Assembly: GCA_963733505.1 (NCBI GenBank)
Contig: CAVTDW010000025.1
Span: 203,896 to 267,895, forward strand
Length of the DNA stretch: 64,000 nt
Origin: JALYXV01 sp963733505
Lineage (GTDB): Bacteria > Actinomycetota > Acidimicrobiia > Acidimicrobiales > Palsa-688
Direction: 5' to 3'
The notes beneath the pieces are model-generated. The model had not been told where the DNA came from. It saw nothing but the letters and a program-made list of their open reading frames with translations, and ran no database searches. Positions 50,579 through 58,991 of the stretch are shown here, in pieces (the stretch's first letter is position 1; every line of letters starts with the position of its first letter). The translations under genes were made by a program, and so were the position numbers.

Positions 50579-51340
50579 TCAGCGGCCCTGCCATTTGGCG
50601 GGGCGTTTTTCGATGAAGGCTCGGGGCCCTTCGATGAAGTCGTCGGTCTTGCCCACTTTGGCGAAGGCTTCGGCCGTGAGCTTCCACAAGGTGGCGTCGT
50701 CCTCGCTCATGGCCTTGGCGGCGACGCTGCGGCTGGCCCATACCGCGTGGGGCGCGTTGGCCACGATCCGTGCCGCCATCGAGCGGGCGCCCGCCAGCGC
50801 CTCGCCCGGATCGACCAGAACGTTGACCAGGCCCAGCTCGTAGGCCAGCTCGGCCGCGATGGGATCGCCCGTCAGGATCAGTTCCATGGCCACCTTGGGG
50901 CCGACCGTGCGAGGCAGGCGAAACAGGCCACCACCGGCCGCGACCAGGGAACGCTTCACCTCGGGCAGGCCGAAGACGGCGCGGCGCGAGGCCACGACCA
51001 GGTCGCACGCCAGAACCATCTCGAAGCCACCGGCGAGGGCCGGCCCGTCCACCGCGGCGATGAGCGGCTTGGACCGGTCCCGGTTGACCAACCCCGCGAA
51101 ACCACCCCGCTCGGTGCGCAGGCTGGCCGCGTGGCCCGAGGCAATGGCCTTCAGGTCCGCCCCGGCGCAGAACACTGGCCCCTCACCGGCCAGGATGCCC
51201 GCCCAGCACTCCGGGTCGGCCTCCATGCGGTCGATGGCGTTCTCGATCCCCGTCGCCACCGCCCCGTCGACGGCATTTCGAGCCTCCGGTCGGCCGATCG
51301 TGATGACCGCCACACGGTTGGCCACCAGGTAGTCGACCAT
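50579..51340 (-). CDS. Enoyl-CoA hydratase/isomerase (crotonase) family protein
   Basis: The product has 253 residues from ATG 51340. Crotonase features: the first oxyanion-hole segment FCAGADLKAIASG, the second AAVDGPALAGGFEMVLACDL, and GLPEVKRSLVAAGGGLFRLP. At the usual catalytic Glu positions it has EVKRS and AAGGG, so one of the hydratase glutamates appears to be replaced; isomerase or other crotonase chemistry is possible. It probably acts in fatty-acid or other acyl-CoA metabolism. Confidence 0.88.
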   Translation of the reverse strand: MVDYLVANRVAVITIGRPEARNAVDGAVATGIENAIDRMEADPECWAGILAGEGPVFCAGADLKAIASGHAASLRTERGGFAGLVNRDRSKPLIAAVDGPALAGGFEMVLACDLVVASRRAVFGLPEVKRSLVAAGGGLFRLPRTVGPKVAMELILTGDPIAAELAYELGLVNVLVDPGEALAGARSMAARIVANAPHAVWASRSVAAKAMSEDDATLWKLTAEAFAKVGKTDDFIEGPRAFIEKRPAKWQGR

Positions 51341-51391
51341 CAACAAAGACAGTAGCGGCCGACCTCCGGCGCTCCGGGGACCCGGCGAGGG

Positions 51392-52543
51392 TCAGGTGGG
51401 GGTGTGCGCCTCGGCGTCGGCATCGGCGTCGGCATCGGGCGGCCGCCGCCGTCGCAACGTACGGATCCGGCTCAGCAGGCTGGGCGCGTCCGAAACGAAC
51501 GGCTTGCGCCCAAATCGGAACTCCATGTAGAGCTGCTTCAGCGCCCCGACGAGGGGCGTGGCGACCAGGGCGCCGGGCACACCCGCGGCCGCGCCGCCGA
51601 TCAGCGCGGCCAACATCGTCGTCGGTGGTGTCACGTCGACGGCCGGTCCGATGATGGCGGGGCTGATGACGTGGTTCTCGAGGTTCATGTAGACGACGTA
51701 GAGGCCCACCACCGCCACGAAGACAAATGGCCCCCTCGTGAGCGCCAGTAGGCCGAGCAGGGCCCCACCGAGCAATCCGCCGACCTGCGGTATGAGGTCG
51801 GTGAACATGGCCCAGATGGCGGCCAGCGGCGCCAGCGGCACGCCGAAGGCCAGGCACAGCGTGAGCACGACGGCACCCATCAAGGCGGCGACTGCCAGCG
51901 AGCCACCGAAATAGTGGGCGATGGCGACGTAGAACACCCGCCCGATCTCGTCGGCCCGGGCCAGCCATTTCACGGGCAGGAGCCGGCGGACCAGGAGAAT
52001 CAGGTATTCGCCGTCGAGCAGCACCGCCAAGGCGATGGTCACCACCAGCAGGGCCGACAACACGCCACCGATGAGCCGTTCCACCGTCGAGGTGATGCTG
52101 GCGTCGCTTATCTGCGAGGGGAGTTCGTGCACCGCCTGGTCGACTTTGCCCGCGGCATCTTGGTCTTGCAACCACGGTCCGACGGCGGGCAGGTCGTAGA
52201 ACTGGCGGACCGTCTTGGGGAGATCCGACGAGAGCTTGCGGGCCTGAGTGGCCGCCTTCGGTCCCATCACCACCACGAGAAGGGTGACGAGGGTGAAGAC
52301 GCCGCCCATGACGAGCAGAACGGCGCGCGGGCGCGGCCATCCCCACCGTCGGCGGACGGAGGACACGACTGGGTCCAATGCCAACGCCAGGATCACGCCC
52401 ACCGCGATCGTCGTGATCGCCGAGCTGGCGGCCCGGAACACCGCGAACACCGCCGCGCTCAGGAGCAGGCCCCCCACGATGTAGGCGAAGGTCTGCGGTT
52501 CGAGCACCAGCGCCCTTGGACTCCCAGGGTCGGGCACGGCCAT
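51392..52543 (-). CDS. AI-2E (PerM/TqsA-like) family transporter, first of divergent pair
   Basis: The product has 383 residues and seven or eight membrane helices. It shows the PF01594 pattern: paired helices at the start, a long central soluble region (ATQARKLSSDLPKTVRQFYD; ELPSQISDASITSTVERLIG), then helices with GVPLAPLAAIWAMFTDLIPQ and MNLENHVISPAIIGPAVDVT. The C-terminus has an Asp-Ala repeat. Members export small molecules or ions; the substrate is unknown. Only 17 bp separate its start from the second family member. Confidence 0.88.
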   Translation of the reverse strand: MAVPDPGSPRALVLEPQTFAYIVGGLLLSAAVFAVFRAASSAITTIAVGVILALALDPVVSSVRRRWGWPRPRAVLLVMGGVFTLVTLLVVVMGPKAATQARKLSSDLPKTVRQFYDLPAVGPWLQDQDAAGKVDQAVHELPSQISDASITSTVERLIGGVLSALLVVTIALAVLLDGEYLILLVRRLLPVKWLARADEIGRVFYVAIAHYFGGSLAVAALMGAVVLTLCLAFGVPLAPLAAIWAMFTDLIPQVGGLLGGALLGLLALTRGPFVFVAVVGLYVVYMNLENHVISPAIIGPAVDVTPPTTMLAALIGGAAAGVPGALVATPLVGALKQLYMEFRFGRKPFVSDAPSLLSRIRTLRRRRPPDADADADAEAHTPT

Positions 52544-52560
52544 CGGGTTACTGTAGACCG

Positions 52561-53682
52561 GTGTCCGGAGGCGACCCCGCCCAACCAGCTCCGGCCGGCA
52601 CTTGGCGCGTCAGGCCCACCCTCGGTTCGACGCTGCTTGTTATTGCCTCGATAGGTACGGCGATCATCGTCGGCGACGTGTTCGTGGCGGCCCGGCGCAC
52701 CATCGGGTGGGCCTTCGCGACGCTCATCGTGGCATGGCTGTTGTCGGCGATCATCGACGGCCTCGACCGGTGGATGCGCCGGGGCATCGCATTGCTGATC
52801 ACGGTGCTCGCCGTGGTGCTCATCGCCGTCGGAACCTGGCTCGGAGTCATGGCCAGCCTGCGCGCCGAGGTGAGCCACATCCGGACATCGCTGCCATCGG
52901 CGGCGGTGCAACTCGAGCACCGCTACCAAGTGGCGGCGCAGTTCCGGCTGGCCGAGCGGGTGCATTCGTTCGTGGCAGAAATCGACAAGCGCTTCAGCGC
53001 CAGTGCGGCGGTGTCGAAAGCGGCCGGCACGGCGCCCGTGTATTTCGTCAACGGCGTCCTCCTGCTGTTCTTCCTCGGCTACGGGCCCCGTTTTCTGGCC
53101 GGCGCTTTGGACCAGATCACCGATCCCGATCGAAAGGCCCAAGTGGCACGTGCCTTTTCGCGCGCCTCGACGCGGGCTCGCAACTATGTCCTTGTCACGT
53201 TGGCCCAGGTGATCACCGTCACCGCGGTTGGCACCCTGGTCTTCTATCTGCTCGACCTGCCTGCCCCATTCGTCCTCGGACTGGTACTTGGGTCCTTCAG
53301 CGCCATCCCGCTGCTCGGGGTCATCCTCGGAGGCATTCCGGCCCTGCTGCTGGCCGCGGCCAACCCCGACACGATGGTCATCGCCAGCGTGGCCAGCCTG
53401 ATCATCGGGTTGCAGCTCGTCGAGATTCTGGTGGTCCGCCGCCGGGTCGATCCTCGTACGGTCCGCGTCGGACCGGCCCTGGTGCTGATCGTCGCCCTGG
53501 TCGGATTCCAGCTCTACGGGGCGGGAGGCGCGGTGTACTCGACGGTCGCCCTCATCTTTCTGTTGGCACTCGTCGAGTCATGGCCCCCGGCCGCTCGCCG
53601 GGCTGGTCGCGCGCCTGCGATGGTTCCGCCCACGACAACCGAGCAGGACACGAACGAGGTCAGCGCACCTCAGGCCGGCTGA
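52561..53682 (+). CDS. AI-2E family transporter, second of divergent pair
   Basis: The product has 373 residues from GTG 52561. Same overall plan as its neighbour but diverged: membrane helices at about 20-40 and 45-65, a soluble central part (LRAEVSHIRTSLPSAAVQLE), then LVTLAQVITVTAVGTLVFYL, SFSAIPLLGVILGGIPALLL and LQLVEILVVRRRVDPRTVRV. There is no ribosome site and only 17 bp to the divergent start, so leaderless transcripts are likely. Its 3' end overlaps the convergent gene by 23 bp. Confidence 0.85.
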   Translation: MSGGDPAQPAPAGTWRVRPTLGSTLLVIASIGTAIIVGDVFVAARRTIGWAFATLIVAWLLSAIIDGLDRWMRRGIALLITVLAVVLIAVGTWLGVMASLRAEVSHIRTSLPSAAVQLEHRYQVAAQFRLAERVHSFVAEIDKRFSASAAVSKAAGTAPVYFVNGVLLLFFLGYGPRFLAGALDQITDPDRKAQVARAFSRASTRARNYVLVTLAQVITVTAVGTLVFYLLDLPAPFVLGLVLGSFSAIPLLGVILGGIPALLLAAANPDTMVIASVASLIIGLQLVEILVVRRRVDPRTVRVGPALVLIVALVGFQLYGAGGAVYSTVALIFLLALVESWPPAARRAGRAPAMVPPTTTEQDTNEVSAPQAG

Positions 53683-55357
53683 CGGCCGTCGCGCCGGGGG
53701 CGGGTGAGGGGCTGCGGCGGATCGGGCCCGGCGGCGGTGGCATCGAGATGCCCAGCATCGGTGCCAGCGCGGGGATCCGACCCGACTGCTGCCGGGCCGC
53801 CTGAAGGAGCGCTTCGGTGGCGTCAGACGGAAGACCCTCGGGTTTCACCTGACGCCGGACCGGCGACGCCGCGACCGCTTCGAGCATGGCGGCCCAGCGT
53901 TCGCTCGGCGTGTCTGTGCTCATCGCCTTGCTCGCCGCCTCGGTCAACAACGTGGCCACGTCGGCCGGGAGCCGGGTGGTGGCGTCGGGTGGCCGGGCGG
54001 ACAGCCGTAACGCCCGCACGACGCGGGTCTCGGCCAAGTTGGACTGGATCTCGTCGATCCAGCCGGTCCTGAGCGCCTCGACTCGGCGTTCCAGGGTTTC
54101 GCGGAGGCCGGCCGCCAGATTGCGGGCCTCGTCGTCGCGGGCCGAACTGGCCCCGTCGAGGATGGAGCGAAGGTCGCGCAGCGGGAGTTCGTCGGCCAGT
54201 TTGGCCGCCGCCTCGGCCCGGTCACGCCACTCGGCCGCCTTGACCTTGGGGAGCAGTTGTTCGGCGATGCCGAGCAGGGCGTCGGCGTTGGGCGCCGGGC
54301 GGCCCTCGGCCGCTGCCTTCTCGCCTTCCAAGTGGATCGCAGCCCGAACCGAAGGAATCCCGCCTCGGACGACCTGCTCGGCGATGGGCCGATGTTCGGG
54401 GGGCAGGGATTCGAGCAGGGCGTTGCGGTGGGTGTTGCCAGGGTTGAGCCGGCGAGGCTTCGGTCGTGGCGGTCCGCCGGGCGACGTGCCCGCTCCGGCC
54501 GCCGCGGCGCCCGGGAAGCCTCCACCGCGGGCGCCGGCACCACCGCTCGTACCGCCGCCGGCGCCGCTTGGCGCGCCGCCAGAGCGGGGACCTGCGCCCG
54601 AGCGGGCTCCAGAACCGGAGCCGCCAGCGCCCGAGCGGGCGCCAGAACTCGAGCCACCCGCGCCAGAACCGGCGCCACCAGCGCCTGAGTCGGAGCCGGC
54701 CCCGCCCGATCCAACCGAGCCGCCGGAGCCCGAGCTACGGGGCTCTGCAGTGTCGCCCGTCGGCTGATCGCGCGGCGGCCGTTGGCCTCGGCCCGGTGCC
54801 CCGCCTGGGCGACGTTCGCCGCCTGACGCGGCGCCGGTGGTCACGGGTCCGCCGGGCCGGGAGCCTCGGTCGATTCTCGCCCGATCCTGGCGGGGCGGCC
54901 GGGGCCCGCCCGCGCCACGGTCGGATCCCTCGGATCTCGCCGGTCTCGCGGGACGGTCGGGATTTTCCCCACCTTCTCGTGGGTCACGGCGCCCCGAGGG
55001 TGCGGCACCGTTGCGCGCCGGACCACCGTCGCGCCGGGGTCGCCGGGGGCTGTCGTCGCCGTCGCGCAGGGGTCGGGCCAGGGTCGTGGTGACGTCGGGG
55101 GTCGCCGCCCGGGGCGGCCCGATGATCTCGAGGCGTTCCGGCTCGGCCTTCTTCTCCTTGGGGGGCAGTACGGCCACGATGGTGATGCCGTCCATCTCGA
55201 AGTCGGCGTCAACCCGGAGGACGTCCCCCGGCTTGGCTCCCTGGCTCAGCAGGGTGCCGTCGAGCACGCCGCGAGGCTTGAGGGCGCCCGCGGCCCGCCA
55301 GGTCCAGCTTCCATCGGGCCGCGCGCTAGTCAGCTCGATATCGATCCTGCGGGCCAT
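53660..55357 (-). CDS. Large low-complexity protein with N-terminal beta domain, unknown function
   Basis: The product has 565 residues. Residues 1-75 look like a small beta-barrel (RRIDIELTSARPDGSWTWRA; PGDVLRVDADFEMDGITIVA). Residues about 76-305 are Arg/Pro/Gly/Ser-rich, with RG-type and GSGAGGSGSGA-type repeats. Residues about 310-520 are alpha-helical (LESLPPEHRPIAEQVVRGGI; RNLAAGLRETLERRVEALRT). The RG-rich linker and beta domain suggest RNA or nucleic-acid association, but this is inference. I recognise no family. Confidence 0.75.
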   Translation of the reverse strand: MARRIDIELTSARPDGSWTWRAAGALKPRGVLDGTLLSQGAKPGDVLRVDADFEMDGITIVAVLPPKEKKAEPERLEIIGPPRAATPDVTTTLARPLRDGDDSPRRPRRDGGPARNGAAPSGRRDPREGGENPDRPARPARSEGSDRGAGGPRPPRQDRARIDRGSRPGGPVTTGAASGGERRPGGAPGRGQRPPRDQPTGDTAEPRSSGSGGSVGSGGAGSDSGAGGAGSGAGGSSSGARSGAGGSGSGARSGAGPRSGGAPSGAGGGTSGGAGARGGGFPGAAAAGAGTSPGGPPRPKPRRLNPGNTHRNALLESLPPEHRPIAEQVVRGGIPSVRAAIHLEGEKAAAEGRPAPNADALLGIAEQLLPKVKAAEWRDRAEAAAKLADELPLRDLRSILDGASSARDDEARNLAAGLRETLERRVEALRTGWIDEIQSNLAETRVVRALRLSARPPDATTRLPADVATLLTEAASKAMSTDTPSERWAAMLEAVAASPVRRQVKPEGLPSDATEALLQAARQQSGRIPALAPMLGISMPPPPGPIRRSPSPAPGATAVSRPEVR

Positions 55358-55532
55358 GCGCTTAACCTACAACGCTTTAGGGTACGACCCCGTGGGCAGT
55401 TTCCCCAGTCAGTGGCGGCCACGACGCCCCCGAAGACCCTGATCGCGGTCGCGGGTGGTCGGCGACCGAGGAGCCCGAACAGGCAGGAAAGGTCTTGGAG
55501 GTGGGAAAATAGACGCCTGATGCGGGTCCGGC

Positions 55533-56300
55533 CTACTCCTCCAGGAGGTCGGGTTGCTGGCTCACGATCCAGTCGTACAGCGGCTGGAATGAGAACCAAC
55601 CAGCAAGATGACTACCGATCTGGGTCCAGGTGAGGCGGGCCGTCTCGTCGTCGATCATCCGGGGGTCGCCTGCGGCCATGGCGAGGAGCTGGGCGTGGCA
55701 GCAGCGCTCCATGGCGAGGAACCACCACACCGCCTCGTCGACCGAGTGGCCCACCGTCAGGAGGCCGTGGTTGCTCAGGATGCACGCCTTGTGGTCGCCG
55801 AGCGCGTGGGCGATGCGCTTGCCCTCTTCGATGTCGACGACCACGCCTGCGTAGTCGTCGAAGACCTCGTGGTCGCCGAAGAACGAGCAGGCGTCCTGGG
55901 TGATGGGGTCGAGGCGGCGGTGCAGGGAGGAGAACGCCTTGCCGTGGATGGAGTGCGAGTGGGCGGCGGCCACCACGTCGGGCCGGGCCGCATGGACCTG
56001 GGAATGGATGCAGAACGCCGCCTGGTTGACCGGCCAGCTGCCCTCGACGACCTCGCCGTGGTGGTTGACCAGGATGAGATCGCGGACCCGAATCTGGCTG
56101 AAGTGCATCCCGAACGGGTTGACCCAGAAGTGGTCGCTGCGCTCGGGGTCGCGGGCGGTGATGTGCCCGGCGACGCCCTCGTCGAAGCCGAAGTGCCCGA
56201 AGAGGCGGAAACCGGCCGCCAGCCGCTGCTTGCGGTGCCGGCGCTCCTCGGCCGCATCGTCGAAGATGGGGATCTGGTGGGGGACGCGATCGCTCGCCAT
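55533..56300 (-). CDS. Class II aldolase/adducin-family protein
   Basis: The product has 255 residues from ATG 56300 (GGAGG just upstream). It has zinc-site histidines in VVAAAHSHSIHGKAF and ILSNHGLLTVG, the entry motif GHITARDPE and FWVNPFGMHFSQI. Related enzymes cleave or epimerise sugar phosphates, but many in this branch are of unknown activity. It is the third gene of the catalase-TetR-aldolase unit. Confidence 0.9.
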   Translation of the reverse strand: MASDRVPHQIPIFDDAAEERRHRKQRLAAGFRLFGHFGFDEGVAGHITARDPERSDHFWVNPFGMHFSQIRVRDLILVNHHGEVVEGSWPVNQAAFCIHSQVHAARPDVVAAAHSHSIHGKAFSSLHRRLDPITQDACSFFGDHEVFDDYAGVVVDIEEGKRIAHALGDHKACILSNHGLLTVGHSVDEAVWWFLAMERCCHAQLLAMAAGDPRMIDDETARLTWTQIGSHLAGWFSFQPLYDWIVSQQPDLLEE

Positions 56301-56341
56301 TCCACCTCCTGTTGTCGATGGTCGCCGCTGCGATCGTACCG

Positions 56342-57121
56342 TCAGGGCGCGCCTTTGGGGCCGCCGTGGGCGTCCGCTTCGGCTTCGGCGTTCCTCTTGA
56401 GCCGCTCCTTCAGCCCCCCGAGGATGATGTCGAGCCCGAACTCGATCGACGAGCCGCTCAGATGCATGACCGTCGCCTCGATGTTGGGGATCTCCTCCAG
56501 CGGCACCGCCGAGAAATAGGCTCGCAGCCGGTCTTCCTTCGACGTCGGCGCGGGCGGGGGAGCGAGATGACGGCTGACCGGGCGGGTCCGCCCGACGAGC
56601 AGGGTGGCCATGCTCCAGCGGTACAGGAGCATGAAGGCGGCGGCCGCTTCCTCGGCGCAGAAGCCGGCGTCTCGGAGTAGGCCGAGGGCGTACTCGGTGT
56701 TGAGCAGCCCGTTGGGGCCCATGGTGACGCCCTCGGCGTACACCCGCACGATGCCGGGGTGAGCCCGCCACATGTCATGGTTGTGCCGGGCCTGGGCCCG
56801 GAGCTTGGCCTCCCAGTCGCCGTGGTCCTGGGGCAGCTTGGCGACGACGTCGCCGATGAGGAAGTCCACCATCAGATCGACCAGTTCGGCTTTGTCCGCC
56901 ACGTGGTTGTAGAGCGACATCGGCGTCACTGCCAGCGCCGACGCCACCCGCCGCATGGTGAGCGCGTCCAGTCCATGTTCTTCGACCAGGTTCAGGGCTT
57001 TGAGGACGATGCGCCGTCTCGTGAGGGCGGGGCGGGGCGCCACTTCCTCGACGTCGCGCGGCAACCATCGGGGTTGGTCGGGCAGCGGATGATTCGAGGC
57101 GTGGTCGGAGGGGTTGGTCAT
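56342..57121 (-). CDS. TetR-family transcriptional regulator
   Basis: The product has 259 residues. The N-terminal helix-turn-helix LTRRRIVLKALNLVEEHGLD, then MRRVASALAVTPMSLYNHVA, follows a 33-residue tail. The C-terminal domain is of the TetR_C_1 (tetracycline-repressor-like) type. It is 33 nt after the catalase gene and 41 nt before the aldolase gene, so it probably controls its own operon in response to a small ligand. Confidence 0.9.
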   Translation of the reverse strand: MTNPSDHASNHPLPDQPRWLPRDVEEVAPRPALTRRRIVLKALNLVEEHGLDALTMRRVASALAVTPMSLYNHVADKAELVDLMVDFLIGDVVAKLPQDHGDWEAKLRAQARHNHDMWRAHPGIVRVYAEGVTMGPNGLLNTEYALGLLRDAGFCAEEAAAAFMLLYRWSMATLLVGRTRPVSRHLAPPPAPTSKEDRLRAYFSAVPLEEIPNIEATVMHLSGSSIEFGLDIILGGLKERLKRNAEAEADAHGGPKGAP

Positions 57122-57154
57122 GCGTTCGGCGCAGCGTCCTCCGGGATGGAGGCT

Positions 57155-58201
57155 TTAGTGGGCGGCGGCGGGGTTCGCCGCTTCGGCGACCGGGCAGCGG
57201 CGGGCGAAGGAGCGTCGATAGACCTCACCGCGCACGGCGAGGGTGGGGTCGTCAGATAGCCCTATGCCGCGCGCCAGGCGGGTGGGGTCGAAGCTCAGGA
57301 GTTCGCCGCCGTGGAACTGGTCCGTCGGGATGTCGGTGAGCCGAAGGTGGCCGAGCACGACACGCGGGCGGCGACTCGACCAGGGCCGGGTGGGATCAGC
57401 GGTGTTGTCACCCTGTTCAGCCACTTGGGCCCGCAGGACGAACTCGGCCCGGCCGTTGGTGATCCAGTCCTGCAGCCCGCCTCGGAGGAAGTTGCCGGTG
57501 ACCGCGGGCGACGCCGAGCGCACCCCTTCGACCGGCTCCCAGTGGAAGCGCATCGACCGCTCGGTGCCGTCGGGTCCCGTGAGGGTGAAGGCGTGCACGG
57601 CATGGTACGAGCAGGTGGTGTAACTCTCGGGCACGAACTTGGCGCCGAGGTATGCCACCGCAGGGCAGGCCGGGGGGTAGGACGCCGCGAAGTCGAACAC
57701 CCCCTGGTCGTTCGACGCTGCGCCCCCCGACGTCGCGGGCGGGTACGGCGTGTCGAGCCGGATGCGCTGGCGCAGATTCTGCCAGCGAGAACGGCGCGTG
57801 GGCGCCGCCGGCGTGGCCGCGACCACGAACCGCCGGAAGCGCTCGACGTCTTCGACGAAGAACATCGGCAGGCTCATGGCGACCATGTCTGTTTCGTCCT
57901 CGGTGCCGGGCTGGAACTTGACCGCCATCCCCCGCACGGCAGGGGTCGAATCCGGTTCGTCCATGTCCCCCGTACCGTTGGAGAACCGGACCGTCACCGG
58001 CACCGGCCGGCCGGCGAACTGCGGCGCAACGGTGAACAAGGAGGCGACCGGGGTTCCGCTGAACCAGCCGGTGGCCGCGATCCCCGGGGCATGAATCGGG
58101 CGAGTCCCGCGACGGTAGGGCGGGGAGGCCTTGATAAGGGAGTCAACCAGCGCATCGGCATCCGATGTCTCGCCGGTTTGGTTTGCCTGTAGGGGCACCA
58201 T
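57155..58201 (-). CDS. Catalase-related heme peroxidase
   Basis: The product has 348 residues from ATG 58201 (TTG 58246 is also in frame). It resembles the short, catalase-fold peroxidase group: distal His in RPIHAPGIAATGWFSG, Asn in VRFSNGTGDM, AMSLPMFFVEDVERF and FVPESYTTCSYHAVHAFTL. Near the C-terminus, LSFDPTRLARGIGLSDDP then VYRRSFARR carries the likely heme-ligand Tyr. The full catalase proximal motif (R-x-F-x-Y-x-D) is absent, so it probably acts as an organic-substrate peroxidase. First gene of the operon. Confidence 0.85.
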   Translation of the reverse strand: MVPLQANQTGETSDADALVDSLIKASPPYRRGTRPIHAPGIAATGWFSGTPVASLFTVAPQFAGRPVPVTVRFSNGTGDMDEPDSTPAVRGMAVKFQPGTEDETDMVAMSLPMFFVEDVERFRRFVVAATPAAPTRRSRWQNLRQRIRLDTPYPPATSGGAASNDQGVFDFAASYPPACPAVAYLGAKFVPESYTTCSYHAVHAFTLTGPDGTERSMRFHWEPVEGVRSASPAVTGNFLRGGLQDWITNGRAEFVLRAQVAEQGDNTADPTRPWSSRRPRVVLGHLRLTDIPTDQFHGGELLSFDPTRLARGIGLSDDPTLAVRGEVYRRSFARRCPVAEAANPAAAH

Positions 58202-58373
58202 AGAGACTGTATCCAGCCGGTTCCGCGAGGTCAGGTAAACCGGCAAAAGAATTAGACGGAAGGATACGCTTGGCCGGATTCATTGCCCAGTTGCGAAGGC
58301 GATCCTAGGCTCGCGGCCATGGGGCAGGTTTCTTCGGTTCGCGAAGCCTGGGCCGGTTTCCGCAGGTACCTCG

Positions 58374-58991
58374 GTGACCCCATGCGGGCGCCCCTCGGTG
58401 ATGCTCGGATCCCTGCTCACGGCGTTCTGGTCCCGCGTCGAAGGCCCCCTCGACGTTCCGCTGAGATCGTCGATGGCGCCCTCGGACAACTTGCAGACCC
58501 CGATGAACCTGGTGATGCCGCTGCGTTTTCCACAGGTGGCGTTCCGAGGGCAATTGGGCAAAATGCTGTTTCAGGAGACCGACCAGATACTGGTCGGTCT
58601 CAATAACGTCGGGACCGTTCATTTCGCCCGGTTCGATGTGATCGAGGGCAACCTGTGCATGTTCTCGATATTTGACGGCGACTTCAACGGTTACATCCGG
58701 GATTTCATCGGGGTGATCGGCCAGGCTTTTGACCGGATCATGGACTTCGTCCAGGACCCGGCCCCAACCCCGTGCGGCAGTCACGTCGACGAGTTCATCG
58801 AATGGGTCCGGCGCCACGACGCGCTGCAGCTCCCCGAACTGGCCACCGACGTCACCTCGGACCTGGTGGCGCTGCAACGCCAAACGCTGGTCCTGCTGCA
58901 CCAGCACCCCAACGTCCAGATGGGAATCTATCGGGGCTATCCCGGATACTCGGTTGCCCAGATCCGCGACGGATTGGGTATCGGGTGGTAG
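58374..58991 (+). CDS. DyP-peroxidase partner protein of unknown function
   Basis: The product has up to 205 residues; start uncertain (GTG 58374 or ATG 58401). The conserved-looking core is LQTPMNLVMPLRFPQVAFRG, ILVGLNNVGTVHFARFDVIE, LCMFSIFDGDFNGYIRDFIG, ending YRGYPGYSVAQIRDGLGIGW. It overlaps the DyP peroxidase start by 7 nt, so the two are translationally coupled. No signal peptide or membrane helix. It may be a redox or heme partner or substrate-binding protein for the peroxidase. Confidence 0.7.
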   Translation: MTPCGRPSVMLGSLLTAFWSRVEGPLDVPLRSSMAPSDNLQTPMNLVMPLRFPQVAFRGQLGKMLFQETDQILVGLNNVGTVHFARFDVIEGNLCMFSIFDGDFNGYIRDFIGVIGQAFDRIMDFVQDPAPTPCGSHVDEFIEWVRRHDALQLPELATDVTSDLVALQRQTLVLLHQHPNVQMGIYRGYPGYSVAQIRDGLGIGW

